Source: Clostridia bacterium (GTDB lineage Bacteria; Bacillota_A; Clostridia; Christensenellales; Aristaeellaceae). From it: 33,551 nt of DNA. Both the position numbers and the translations under genes were made by a program. Each line of letters begins with the position of its first letter. Within the stretch, counting starts at the first letter, position 1. Below are positions 1 to 7,412 of the stretch, in pieces. The notes beneath the pieces were generated by a model. It had not been told where the DNA came from, did no database searches, and was given only the letters and a program-made list of their open reading frames with translations. Location: positions 1 to 33,551 of the forward strand of contig JAFWUC010000023.1 of NCBI GenBank assembly GCA_017518705.1. Direction: 5' to 3'.

Positions 1-34
1 GAAGCGGACCGAGCGGAGCCACGGCATATGATAT

Positions 35-107
<73 letters not shown>

Positions 108-109
108 GT

Positions 110-137
110 AAACCACCGTCAATACGGTGGTTTTTTT
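110..137 (+). terminator. Rho-independent terminator of tRNA-Asn
   Basis: A 9-bp perfect stem AACCACCGT/ACGGTGGTT (111-119 with 124-132) with a CAAT loop runs into seven T residues (131-137). The 32-bp stretch 110-141 recurs almost unchanged at 1299-1330, after the next gene. Confidence 0.9.
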
Positions 138-177
138 GTGCTTTCGTGCGATGCCTGCTGACGGCAGAAAGACAGGG

Positions 178-206
178 TTGCGCGCACTATGAGAATGCAT
201 TATAAT
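178..206 (+). promoter_or_regulatory. Sigma-A promoter of the EF-hand-like gene
   Basis: The -10 is a perfect TATAAT (201-206), 17 bp after a -35-like TTGCGC (178-183). The same TTGCGC hexamer precedes the genes at 5654 and 11767. Confidence 0.7.
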
Positions 207-299
207 ATGGGCGGACGCTGACAGGGCGCATCCGCGGAAGATGTCATACCGGCATTAGATGCAGACTGATAATATCAATTTCCGCGAAGGAGTGGTCGC

Positions 300-1274
300 A
301 TGGCTATCAAATTGGGGAAGGCGTTTGACAACGCGGTCAAGGGAGTCTCCGGTTTCGTCGATAAAACAGGCAAGCGTATCGCAAAGGCTATCGATCAGAA
401 CGGGGACGGTAAGCTTGACTTTTCCGATATTCAAACCGTGTCGGACAGGATCCAGGCAAGTCAGGCTGAAGCCCGGCGCAAAGCGGATCTCGAGAAACTG
501 AAACCCGTGTTCCCGGACGACTTCGAGGGAGCCGAGTTCGTGCTGCCCAAAATGATCCACATAGCGGAGATTGATAAAGCCCATGCCGAAAATCCGGTCT
601 GCGAAGGGTCTATCGGATTTAGAACCGTTCTGGATGATATGTCCGCGCTTACGATCTATCCGGACAAGATCGATGCCTTCGGTCTGACATTCTATCCGGA
701 GCTCGAAAACAATGTATATTATGTCGACCCCTGCGACAGAGACCATTATATTTTGATGAATGATTACTTCTCATATATGAAAATGCAGCGGGTGGCTGAA
801 CTGCAGCGGATCGCCCAGTCGCTTGGGGCAACTCACTTCAGAGTGACTTTAAAGGAAAAAAGCAAATCTGTTTCATCAAAAATGATCGATGCCGCCCTTT
901 CGGTGAGTGACGCGATACAGGGCGTGGGAGCAGGCGCAAAAGCGAGCCGCTCGACCAGCGTTTCTGCGCTGTCGTCCATGAGCATCGAAGCTGAAATGAG
1001 GTTTCCCGGGCATGCTCCGGTCAGACTGGAACTGCACTATCTGAAAAAAGAGATCAACATCGCCAACCTGATCGAACTGAGGATGGATCCGCTTTCTCCG
1101 CTGCAGCAGCAGCGCTTCAATATCGAATTGATCAATTCATCCGGGATCAGGGAAAAGGATGCGGTCAAAATAGACGCCATGCTGAAGACAATGAAGATCT
1201 CGGGGAACACTATTTTCGTGTCCGAAGTGCAGAATGAAGCGCGCCGCATACTGGAATATGAAATCGAATTCTGA
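300..1274 (+). CDS. Conserved-type hypothetical protein with one EF-hand-like calcium loop
   Basis: A 324-residue protein of unknown function. It has no signal peptide or membrane segment, so it is probably cytoplasmic. Residues 32-43 (DQNGDGKLDFSD) match a canonical EF-hand loop, with acidic or amide ligands at loop positions 1, 3, 5 and 12 and glycine at position 6. A predicted amphipathic helix lies on each side. Only one loop is visible, as in dockerin-like or orphan calcium motifs. The rest (about 60-324) is mixed alpha/beta without a family I recognise. The ATG has a good AAGGAG ribosome binding site at 287-292 and its own promoter. By eye the gene is less GC-rich than the metabolic genes downstream, and it is bracketed by two nearly identical terminators, which hints at acquisition as a single-gene unit. 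Calcium binding is inferred from the motif only. Confidence 0.8.
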   Translation: MAIKLGKAFDNAVKGVSGFVDKTGKRIAKAIDQNGDGKLDFSDIQTVSDRIQASQAEARRKADLEKLKPVFPDDFEGAEFVLPKMIHIAEIDKAHAENPVCEGSIGFRTVLDDMSALTIYPDKIDAFGLTFYPELENNVYYVDPCDRDHYILMNDYFSYMKMQRVAELQRIAQSLGATHFRVTLKEKSKSVSSKMIDAALSVSDAIQGVGAGAKASRSTSVSALSSMSIEAEMRFPGHAPVRLELHYLKKEINIANLIELRMDPLSPLQQQRFNIELINSSGIREKDAVKIDAMLKTMKISGNTIFVSEVQNEARRILEYEIEF

Positions 1275-1295
1275 ACCGGATACGTCCGTTTAATC

Positions 1296-1326
1296 AAAAA
1301 ACCACCGTTCATGCGGTGGTTTTTTT
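1296..1326. terminator. Bidirectional terminator between convergent genes
   Basis: A CCACCG/CGGTGG stem (1302-1307 with 1314-1319) is extended by A-tract/T-tract pairing on both sides. It can therefore stop both the plus-strand EF-hand gene and the minus-strand gene ending at 1359. It is nearly identical to the tRNA-Asn terminator. Confidence 0.88.
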
Positions 1327-1358
1327 GTGCCCTTAAGGGATGCGCGGGGTGACCTAGC

Positions 1359-1568
1359 TTAATCCGTCTTTTCCACTATCAGCTCCGCGGAGCCGTCTTC
1401 GAGGGAGTTGGATTCGTCCAGGTGGAAGTGGTCTTTGGATGGGGAGCCCGCAAGGGTGATGAGATGGTTCGCCAGGGAGAGCAGGCCCTCGCGGTTGGCG
1501 GAGACGGTGACTTCGTTTTCGTTTACGCTGACGCGAAGGGTGTAGCCGTCGATCCAGTTGAATCTCAT
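1359..1568 (-). CDS. Small Imm32-like protein
   Basis: A 69-residue acidic protein. The pattern of an N-terminal beta hairpin, then a helix with EGLLSLANHLITLA (about 28-41), then HFHLDE (47-52) and a closing strand ELIVEK (62-67) resembles the Imm32 family. That family was named computationally as possible immunity proteins, but most members sit alone as housekeeping-like orphans. No toxin gene is next to it here, so an immunity role is not supported. It lies 11 bp downstream of the EamA-type gene in the same direction and is probably co-transcribed with it. The ATG has a weak GGGGGTG ribosome binding site. Family assignment is from memory of the motif and is uncertain. Confidence 0.6.
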   Translation of the reverse strand: MRFNWIDGYTLRVSVNENEVTVSANREGLLSLANHLITLAGSPSKDHFHLDESNSLEDGSAELIVEKTD

Positions 1569-1579
1569 ACGCGCACCCC

Positions 1580-2002
1580 CTAACTGTTGATGAACGCGAT
1601 GCCGATAAGGCAGATCGCCGCGCCTGCCAGCTTTTTCCAGGTGAGCGCCTCCCTGAAAAACAGCCGGCCCGCCAGTATGAGCAGGATGGCCAAAAAGCAG
1701 CTCTGCACCAGTGAGGCGGTGCTAACCTGCCAACCCGCCTTGTAGGCGTACATGAAGCCCGCCTCGAGGCCCACGATCACCAGACCCAGCACGAAGGGCG
1801 CCCAGTTAAGGCGGGAATACTCCTTTATCAGGCTGCCGCCGCTTAATGTGAAGTGCAGCCCCGCGCTCACCAGCGCGGCGATAAGGTAAGTGACCGTGAG
1901 GGACGCGAAGGGGCTCACGTCTTCCGGCAGGGATTTGGAGCTTAAGTGGTACGCGACGTTGGAGAGCACCGCCAGGGCGATGGGCCAGATGTAGGAGAAC
2001 AT
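1580..2002 (-). CDS. EamA-like/SMR-size membrane transporter
   Basis: A 140-residue integral membrane protein with four predicted helices (about 3-20, 31-51, 66-88 and 94-138 as a pair). This is the size of a single EamA repeat or a small multidrug resistance subunit. The end, LTWKKLAGAAICLIGIAFI, is typical of the last helix of EamA proteins (family knowledge: drug/metabolite transporter superfamily). With only one repeat it should work as a homo- or heterodimer. The substrate cannot be told. The ATG at 2002 has a GGAGG ribosome binding site 7 nt upstream. Upstream is composite repeat copy A, so any promoter would lie inside or next to that repeat. Confidence 0.85.
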   Translation of the reverse strand: MFSYIWPIALAVLSNVAYHLSSKSLPEDVSPFASLTVTYLIAALVSAGLHFTLSGGSLIKEYSRLNWAPFVLGLVIVGLEAGFMYAYKAGWQVSTASLVQSCFLAILLILAGRLFFREALTWKKLAGAAICLIGIAFINS

Positions 2003-2019
2003 GGTTTTTCCTCCGAGTA

Positions 2020-2253
2020 TTAGCTGTTAGAAGCGGCTTCGCCGCGTCATTGGTCGTTGGTCGTTGGTCAAAAGTCGTCTGCGCTTACGCTTGACAAAGT
2101 TGCTCCGCTTGCGCAAACGAACTGTCAGACACGCTTACCGCGGCTTTTGCCGCGTCATTGCGAGCGAGAACGTATGTTCGAGCGTGGCAATCCGTCCTTA
2201 TTGAGCGGAGTACGGATTGCCACGCCTGCCGTTGGTAGGCTCGCAATGACGCG
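2020..2253. repeat. Composite intergenic repeat, copy A
   Basis: Fills most of the gap 2003-2279. It starts with TTAGCTGTTAG and AGCGGCTTCGCCGCGTC, then has three GGTCNNN heptads (2052-2072). A 47-bp segment from about 2074 is shared with copy B. It ends in a nested palindrome with 15-bp outer arms (2151-2165 with 2239-2253) and 14-bp perfect inner arms GCGTGGCAATCCGT/ACGGATTGCCACGC (2182-2195 with 2212-2225). No ORF with coding character is present. Confidence 0.85.
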
Positions 2254-2279
2254 GGAGGGAAGCGGAAGCGCGGGGGGAG

Positions 2280-4094
2280 TTAATCGGGGCTGATAAGCGG
2301 CAGTTCGGTCATGCGGAGCTTGGCGCAGCCGTAGGGGTACAGGGTGACGGTCTCCTTTTCGCCCAGGGGCTCCGTGCCGGGCAGTTTGGCGCACACGGTG
2401 TCGTAGCCGTCCTCGAACTCCCAGGCGATTGGGCGCGCGGGCACGCTGAGCGTGACGGCAGGCAGCATGGAGGAGAACGGGGTTTTGTTCACGCCGTGGT
2501 ATTCCGGCGCGCCGGGTTCGCCGCAGAAGGCGTAATTCCACCTGCCCGCTGGGATGAGCTCCCAGTCGCAGTAGGGGAACCTGCGCTCCACGCCGTTTCT
2601 TTCGTACTCCAGCTTCTTTTGTATGAAGGGGATTGGCAGGGAGAACACGAGCGAGCCGCACTTGACGCAGTTAAGCCCGTGGGGGCGGGAAACGAAGCGG
2701 GGAGAAGCGGTAAACGCGATCTCTATCACCCTGCCTTCGCCCGCGGGGATGTCGAAATACAAGTCTTCCGCGGCATGGGAAACGCCGTTGACCGTGAGGT
2801 TTTCCGCGAAAGAGGGGATCCTGACGGCGAAACGGAAGGGTTTTCGGGCGTCTATGGTGTATTTGAGCTCGTTTTTGAAGGGATACTCGGTGTCCAGGCT
2901 TATGACGAAGTCCCCGGTGGTGAGCACGGAGGGGACGGGCAGGGCGCTTAAGACTGTGTCTTCATCGTGCATGAACGCGGAGAGGGCGAACTTCGGCCAG
3001 CCCTGGCCGAAATTCGCGGTGCAGCAGCCGTAGTTGGGCTCCAAGCCGAACAGGTGCGCCTCGCTGCCGTTGGTGCGGAACACGGCTTTGCCAGGGAAGC
3101 GGACGCAGGCGATCTGGTTGCTCATCTGGTCGTACTGGTGGGCCCACATGTCGTCGGAAAGCGTCGCGGGCAGGGCGTTGAAAGCCACGGTCTCCAGCCT
3201 TTCGACCCACTTTCGATCCCCCGTGTAGGCGTAGAGCAGCTCCAGGGAGTACATTTCCTCCACCACCGCGCACAGCTCCGTGCCCTGGATGGGGCTTAAG
3301 CCGGAGAGGCACTCGTCGCCGGTAAAGATGTCCACGGGCGTGCCGTTGTACTTATACAGGATGTCGAACAGGCGGCCCGCTTTGTCGGTGTAGGGCAGGT
3401 CCAGCAGCTCGCAGGTGACGGCTTCCTGCTTGAGCATCATGCCCAGGTTGACTATGTGGGTGTCGTAGGTCCACTTGTTTAACGGGCGCTTCCACAGGGG
3501 CACGGCCTTTTCGTAGTCCGCGCCCTGCTCGGCCAATATGCGCGCCAGATGCTTTATCCAGGGCTCGGGATCCAGCTTCCAAAGCTCGTTAAGGCACACG
3601 AACGCCTCGAACCAGCGGTATTCGCCCCAGTTGAACAGTTTGACTTCGCCGGAAGAGAGCAGGTCGAAGTAGTTTTTCATCACCCGGCGGGCGGCGAGGA
3701 TCGCCCTTTTATCCCCGGAGCACTGCCAGTACACGGTGAGCGCCTTGGCGATCAGCTGCACCGCCCAGGTGTCGTATTTGGGGCGCTCCTCCTTTGTGCA
3801 GGGGCAGATCCAGCCGTCCTCCTGCTGGCCGGCGAGTATGGCGTCCACGTAGCGCTGGGCGGCGGCTTTCATGTCCGCGTCGTCCAGCAGGTACGCCAGG
3901 GGGATGAAGCCGTCCAGCCAGTATGGCACCCGCTCCCAGGCGTCCCTGCCGCCGCCCACCCAGTCGGAATCCCTTACGTCCGGCCACACCTCGTGCAGGC
4001 GGCCGTTCAGGCCGTTGGCCTGGATGAGCAGCTGGTCTTTCAGCCAGCCGGCGGGTTTGAGCTGCTGTGAAGTGTAGAATCGCCATTTCTGCAT
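2280..4094 (-). CDS. GH127-type beta-L-arabinofuranosidase (DUF1680 family)
   Basis: A 604-residue enzyme expected to remove beta-L-arabinofuranosyl units from plant hydroxyproline-rich glycans or pectin oligosaccharides. GH127 enzymes use a zinc-bound cysteine nucleophile with ligands Glu-x-Cys and a Cys-Cys pair. Here the matching elements are TELCAV (E273, C275) and YGCCTANF (C357, C358), with C357 the expected nucleophile. E261 in TGDECLSG is the best candidate for the acid/base. The alpha/alpha barrel fills the first 400 residues or so, followed by beta-sandwich material. There is no signal peptide, so it acts in the cytoplasm. I chose ATG 4094 over a GTG 9 nt upstream because the GAGGTG ribosome binding site (4101-4106) is spaced for the ATG and overlaps the GTG. 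Related families such as GH146 share this fold and metal site, so the linkage is uncertain. Confidence 0.88.
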   Translation of the reverse strand: MQKWRFYTSQQLKPAGWLKDQLLIQANGLNGRLHEVWPDVRDSDWVGGGRDAWERVPYWLDGFIPLAYLLDDADMKAAAQRYVDAILAGQQEDGWICPCTKEERPKYDTWAVQLIAKALTVYWQCSGDKRAILAARRVMKNYFDLLSSGEVKLFNWGEYRWFEAFVCLNELWKLDPEPWIKHLARILAEQGADYEKAVPLWKRPLNKWTYDTHIVNLGMMLKQEAVTCELLDLPYTDKAGRLFDILYKYNGTPVDIFTGDECLSGLSPIQGTELCAVVEEMYSLELLYAYTGDRKWVERLETVAFNALPATLSDDMWAHQYDQMSNQIACVRFPGKAVFRTNGSEAHLFGLEPNYGCCTANFGQGWPKFALSAFMHDEDTVLSALPVPSVLTTGDFVISLDTEYPFKNELKYTIDARKPFRFAVRIPSFAENLTVNGVSHAAEDLYFDIPAGEGRVIEIAFTASPRFVSRPHGLNCVKCGSLVFSLPIPFIQKKLEYERNGVERRFPYCDWELIPAGRWNYAFCGEPGAPEYHGVNKTPFSSMLPAVTLSVPARPIAWEFEDGYDTVCAKLPGTEPLGEKETVTLYPYGCAKLRMTELPLISPD

Positions 4095-4112
4095 GTTCGT
4101 CACCTCGGATGG

Positions 4113-4409
4113 ATTTAGCTGTGAGCTGTGAGAAGCGGCTTCGCCGCGTCGTTGGTCGATGGTCGTTGGTCATTGGTCGTCTGCGCTTACGCTTGACAAA
4201 GTTGCTTAGCTTCCGCAAACGGCCCTTATGCGTCATCGCGAAGACGCGAACAAAGTGAGCGGCTGTGGCGATCCGTTTTTTCACTATGGGTTACGGATTG
4301 CCACGGCATTCCGCTGTCGCGGAAGCCTCGCAATGACGCGGGAGGTGCGGGGTACGGAACGCTCACAGCTTTGGAAGCACACTGTGCTTCCATTCACTAC
4401 TGCTCGCGC
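4113..4409. repeat. Composite intergenic repeat, copy B
   Basis: Fills the 353-base gap 4095-4447, which has no gene. It contains GGTCNNT heptads (4154-4181), the segment shared with copy A (from about 4176), and the nested palindrome with outer GCGTCAT/ATGACGC (4230-4236 with 4333-4339) and inner GTGGCGATCCGT/ACGGATTGCCAC (4265-4276 with 4293-4304). A 55-bp module at 4355-4409 recurs in copy D. Confidence 0.85.
4355..4409. repeat. 55-bp hairpin module shared with copy D
   Basis: The module starts CGGAACGCTC, carries the hairpin GGAAGCAC-ACT-GTGCTTCC (4373-4391) and ends CTACTGCTCGCGC. The copy at 21021-21075 is the same length. Its hairpin is GGAAGTCC-ACT-GGACTTCC, so both arms changed together and pairing is kept. 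Confidence 0.8.
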
Positions 4410-4447
4410 TATTCCGCTTCATTTGGGTTTGCGCCAGCCTCTGAAAG

Positions 4448-5509
4448 CTAACAGCTTTCATTTTCTTTGAACACGGACAGATATGCCTTGATGTGTTCGT
4501 CGGCGGTGTCGGCGTCGATGCCCACGCAGGAGAAGAACAGGTTTTCGTCGGAACCGAAGGCGGCTACGGCGGCGTCGGTGTCCGCCTTTATCGTATCCCG
4601 GTCGGCGGTCTTTATCTTTACCGGGGAATAGCGCACGTTGCACAGCATGTCCCGCCTGCCGCGGGCGGCAAGCGCACGGGCAATTTTGTCAAGGTCGCTG
4701 CCCGCGCCGATCTCTATGAACTTAAGGTTGGGCACGTCCAGGTAGCCCTCTATCACGCTTTCCATGTTGCTGCCGCAGTGGTGGATGCCGAAAACGGGGA
4801 AGGCGTTTGCCAGGAGCGTGTCGTATTCAAGCAGGAATTCCCGGTACATTTTGCACGATATCATGGTCACGGAGCAGTTGCTGGTCAGGTACACGCCCGG
4901 CAGCGCCTGCTTGATTATGGAGGTGACGCCGCCCGACACCACGGGGGACACCGCGTACAGCCGCCTGCCTATGTCCAGGCTCAGTTTGGTCGCCTCCGAA
5001 AGCAGATGATGCGCCAGGTCGGGGTCGTCGTAATAGTCGTACATGAGCTGGGGACCCCTGAGGTCCAGGGCGATGTTCTGTATGCCCTGCAGGTTGATCG
5101 CGCTCTCCACGCTGCCGAAGCGGTCCTGCAGATAGCGTATCTGGCTTTCCACCTTCTGCCACAGGGGGGAGGCGCCAAGGTCCGGCGCCTTTAGCCGGGA
5201 AGCCGCGTCGTCGTCCAGCTCCGCGCGCAGCACCTGCGGCGCGTCGCCTTTGGTGAACTCCACCTCGCAGCCCATGAGCTGCGAATACAGAAAGCCCGCG
5301 GCGAGCAGGTCCGAAAACAGTATGGGGCGCGGCAATGGGTCTTTTTCCCCGATGCCGAACTCGCCGAAGTGTTCGTACAGCGCCCTGCGCATGTCGCGGT
5401 CGTCTTCCACGCGGCGGGGGGCGTCGAAAAAGAAGCCCTCGTCGAAATTTATGCCCGCGTGTTTATGCCACCAGGACGGGTGGAAGGATATATCCACGTT
5501 GCTCAGCAT
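4448..5509 (-). CDS. Uroporphyrinogen decarboxylase (URO-D) family protein, MtaA-like
   Basis: A 353-residue TIM-barrel protein of the URO-D/MtaA superfamily. Methylcobamide:thiol methyltransferases of this superfamily hold zinc with His-x-Cys plus a distal Cys. Here H243-H-C245 (in GIHHCGSN) and C328 (in FFSCVG) fit that triad, and the N-terminal haem-pathway arginines of true HemE are not evident. I therefore favour a methyl-transfer or related role over haem synthesis. It stands among glycoside hydrolases, divergent from the GH43 gene, so it may handle a methylated sugar or a cobamide-linked step; that is inference. ATG 5509 is chosen over the in-frame GTG 9 nt upstream because the GGAGG (5518-5522) overlaps that GTG and is 8 nt from the ATG. 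The stop codon lies in AGCTGTTAG-type repeat sequence. Confidence 0.8.
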   Translation of the reverse strand: MLSNVDISFHPSWWHKHAGINFDEGFFFDAPRRVEDDRDMRRALYEHFGEFGIGEKDPLPRPILFSDLLAAGFLYSQLMGCEVEFTKGDAPQVLRAELDDDAASRLKAPDLGASPLWQKVESQIRYLQDRFGSVESAINLQGIQNIALDLRGPQLMYDYYDDPDLAHHLLSEATKLSLDIGRRLYAVSPVVSGGVTSIIKQALPGVYLTSNCSVTMISCKMYREFLLEYDTLLANAFPVFGIHHCGSNMESVIEGYLDVPNLKFIEIGAGSDLDKIARALAARGRRDMLCNVRYSPVKIKTADRDTIKADTDAAVAAFGSDENLFFSCVGIDADTADEHIKAYLSVFKENESC

Positions 5510-5535
5510 TTTATGCACCTCCGGGTGTTTGCCAT

Positions 5536-5563
5536 ATTATAGCATAAAAACGGCGTTTGATAA
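5536..5563 (-). promoter_or_regulatory. Promoter of the URO-D family gene
   Basis: On the minus strand the -10 is a perfect TATAAT (5536-5541) and the -35 is TTATCA (5558-5563), with a 16-bp spacer. It lies back to back with the GH43 promoter, about 30 bp away, so one regulator could control both. Confidence 0.65.
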
Positions 5564-5595
5564 AGCCCGGGCGGGCAGCGGCGCCCTTTAAGCGC

Positions 5596-5625
5596 TTGCG
5601 CTTTCCCTCCGCGCGGCGGTATAAT
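5596..5625 (+). promoter_or_regulatory. Promoter of the GH43 gene
   Basis: TTGCGC (5596-5601), an 18-bp spacer and a perfect TATAAT (5620-5625). The -35 sits inside the small dyad AGCGCTTGCGCT (5591-5602), a possible operator. Confidence 0.65.
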
Positions 5626-5653
5626 ATGAAAAAAGCGTGCGCGGAGGACAAAC

Positions 5654-7105
5654 ATGGCTGCGGGTGAGATATTCGGGTCGGACGGGTCGATAAAACGGAA
5701 CTTAAGGCAGGTCACGAACCCCTACCTGCCCTCCTGGGAATACGTGCCCGACGGGGAACCCTACGTGTTCGGGGACAGGGTGTACGTGTACGGCTCTCAC
5801 GACGAGTTCGGGGGCTGCGTGTACTGCCCGGGGGACTACGTGTGCTGGTCCGCGCCCGTAACGGACCTGGGAAGCTGGAGGTACGAGGGCGTCATATACA
5901 AAAAGAGCCAAGACCCGCTGAATGCGAGCCTTCAGGGCAACCTGTACGCGCCGGACGTCGCGACGGGCAAAGACGGCAGGTATTACCTGTTTTACGTGCT
6001 GTCCGACCGGGGCACGGTGAGCGTGGCGGTGTGCGATACGCCCGCGGGGGAATACGAGTTCCTGGGGCACGTGCATTACCCGGACGGCACGCTGCTGGGC
6101 GAAAAAGCGGGGGACGAGCCACAGTTCGACCCGGGCGTGCTGGCGGAGGGGGAAGACGTGTACCTGTACACCGGCTTCTGCCCCCGGGGCGACAAAAGCC
6201 GCCACGGCGCGATGTGCACGGTGCTGGAAAGCGACATGCTCACCGTAAAGCGCGCGCCCGTGTTCGTGGCGCCGGGCTGCGAGTATTCGGGCGGCACGGG
6301 GTTTGAGGATCACGCGTTTTTCGAGGCGCCCTCGATCCGCCGCTTCATGGGAAAGTACTGCTTTATCTACTCCTCCGAAAAGTGCCACGAGCTGTGCTGG
6401 GCGCTGAGCGATCAGCCCTCGGGCGGCTTTAAGTACATGGGCGTGGTCATAAGCGGCTGCGACCTGGGGCTGGAAAACGGAAAGAGCAAAGACATGCCCA
6501 TGTTCTACTGCGCCAACAACCACGGCAGCATAGTGGAGATAGAGGGGCAGTGGTACGTGTTCTACCACCGCCACACCAACGGCACCAATTACAGCCGCCA
6601 GGGCTGCCTTGAAAAGCTGGAGATAACGGCGGATGGGTCGATAAAGCAAGCGGAGATCACCTCCTGCGGCTCGGCACAGCCCTTAAGGGGGGAGGGCGAG
6701 TATCCCGCGTACATCGCCTGCAACCTCTTCGGCAAAGACGAGCAGGTTTACGTACCCTGGCAGGGCTGGATGGACGACCGCTTCGCCAAGATCACGCAGC
6801 AGCCCCGGGAAAAGGGGGAGAGCTTCATCGCCAACATCCGCCCCGGCACCACGGTGGGCTTCAAATACTTTGAGATAAAGGGGCTTAAGCGCATCTCGGT
6901 GCGCACCATGGGCTACGCGAGGGGCAGGTTCGTCGTGTCCACGTCGACAGGCGGCAAAAGCGCGGGCGAGATACCCATCGGCTACTTCAACGTCTGGGCG
7001 GAGGGGGAGAGCGAAGTTGACATCCCCGATGGCGTGCACGCGCTGTACTTCACCTTCGAAGGCGAGGGCGCGCTGCAGTTTTCGTCGTTCAGTCTCATCT
7101 GCTAA
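5654..7105 (+). CDS. GH43 family glycosidase (xylosidase/arabinofuranosidase type)
   Basis: A 483-residue enzyme with an N-terminal five-bladed propeller (about 20-345) and a C-terminal beta-sandwich (about 365-483) that looks like a CBM6-type domain. The three GH43 acidic residues are visible: D33 in PDGEPYVF (base), D101 in YAPDV (pKa modulator) and E224 in FFEAPSIRR (acid). H290 in NNHGS is at the usual metal-site histidine position. Family members cleave beta-xylosyl or alpha-L-arabinosyl ends of hemicellulose oligosaccharides. There is no signal peptide, which points to cytoplasmic action after import. The ATG has GGAGG at 5643-5647. It is the only plus-strand gene of the glycan block and has its own promoter and terminator. 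The exact subfamily is not resolved. Confidence 0.9.
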   Translation: MAAGEIFGSDGSIKRNLRQVTNPYLPSWEYVPDGEPYVFGDRVYVYGSHDEFGGCVYCPGDYVCWSAPVTDLGSWRYEGVIYKKSQDPLNASLQGNLYAPDVATGKDGRYYLFYVLSDRGTVSVAVCDTPAGEYEFLGHVHYPDGTLLGEKAGDEPQFDPGVLAEGEDVYLYTGFCPRGDKSRHGAMCTVLESDMLTVKRAPVFVAPGCEYSGGTGFEDHAFFEAPSIRRFMGKYCFIYSSEKCHELCWALSDQPSGGFKYMGVVISGCDLGLENGKSKDMPMFYCANNHGSIVEIEGQWYVFYHRHTNGTNYSRQGCLEKLEITADGSIKQAEITSCGSAQPLRGEGEYPAYIACNLFGKDEQVYVPWQGWMDDRFAKITQQPREKGESFIANIRPGTTVGFKYFEIKGLKRISVRTMGYARGRFVVSTSTGGKSAGEIPIGYFNVWAEGESEVDIPDGVHALYFTFEGEGALQFSSFSLIC

Positions 7106-7109
7106 GCAA

Positions 7110-7139
7110 AACAGACACCGCTTCCGGGCGGTGTCTGTT
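7110..7139. terminator. Hairpin terminator between convergent genes
   Basis: A perfect 12-bp stem AACAGACACCGC/GCGGTGTCTGTT (7110-7121 with 7128-7139) with a TTCCGG loop. It lies 4 nt after the GH43 stop and 14 nt after the stop of the convergent DUF6485 gene. The T-tract is poor (TTATTAT). Confidence 0.75.
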
Positions 7140-7153
7140 ATTATGCGGAAGGA

Positions 7154-7396
7154 CTATTTTCCGGCTTTTTCCGCGTTTATACTGTCTATCAGCGCGGCAA
7201 AGTCCTCAAAGTGCCAGTCGGGAGTAGGCTTTACGCCCCCCGCTTTCCTGAAGAAGCAGCCGGGGATCTCCCTTTGGGCGAGGTTCTTGGCAATGCAGGG
7301 CGTGCAGCCCTTGTCGTGGTTGGAGGGATGGTTGGGGCACTTGGTGTCCGGGCAGGTGCAGAAGGGCACGGGCGTGCCGGCGGGTTTGCTTTCCAT
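7154..7396 (-). CDS. DUF6485-like cysteine-rich small protein
   Basis: An 80-residue soluble protein. Residues 13-34 carry the pattern C-x-C-x4-C-P-x-H followed by C-x2-C (FCTCPDTKCPNH, then GCTPC), and then a basic PGCFFRK. This layout is typical of the DUF6485 family of short, probably zinc-binding proteins of Clostridia, whose role is unknown. The C-terminal part (DWHFEDFAALIDSI) is helical. It starts 16 bp after the GH5 gene, in the same direction, and is probably the last gene of that transcript. An AAGGAG ribosome binding site supports the start. Confidence 0.75.
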   Translation of the reverse strand: MESKPAGTPVPFCTCPDTKCPNHPSNHDKGCTPCIAKNLAQREIPGCFFRKAGGVKPTPDWHFEDFAALIDSINAEKAGK

Positions 7397-7412
7397 GGCG
7401 CCGTCTCCTTTT

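Noticed and set aside
1359..2002. Toxin-immunity or contact-dependent inhibition locus suggested by the Imm32-like protein
   Set aside because: No toxin, secretion or polymorphic-toxin domain lies nearby. The neighbour is an EamA-type transporter.
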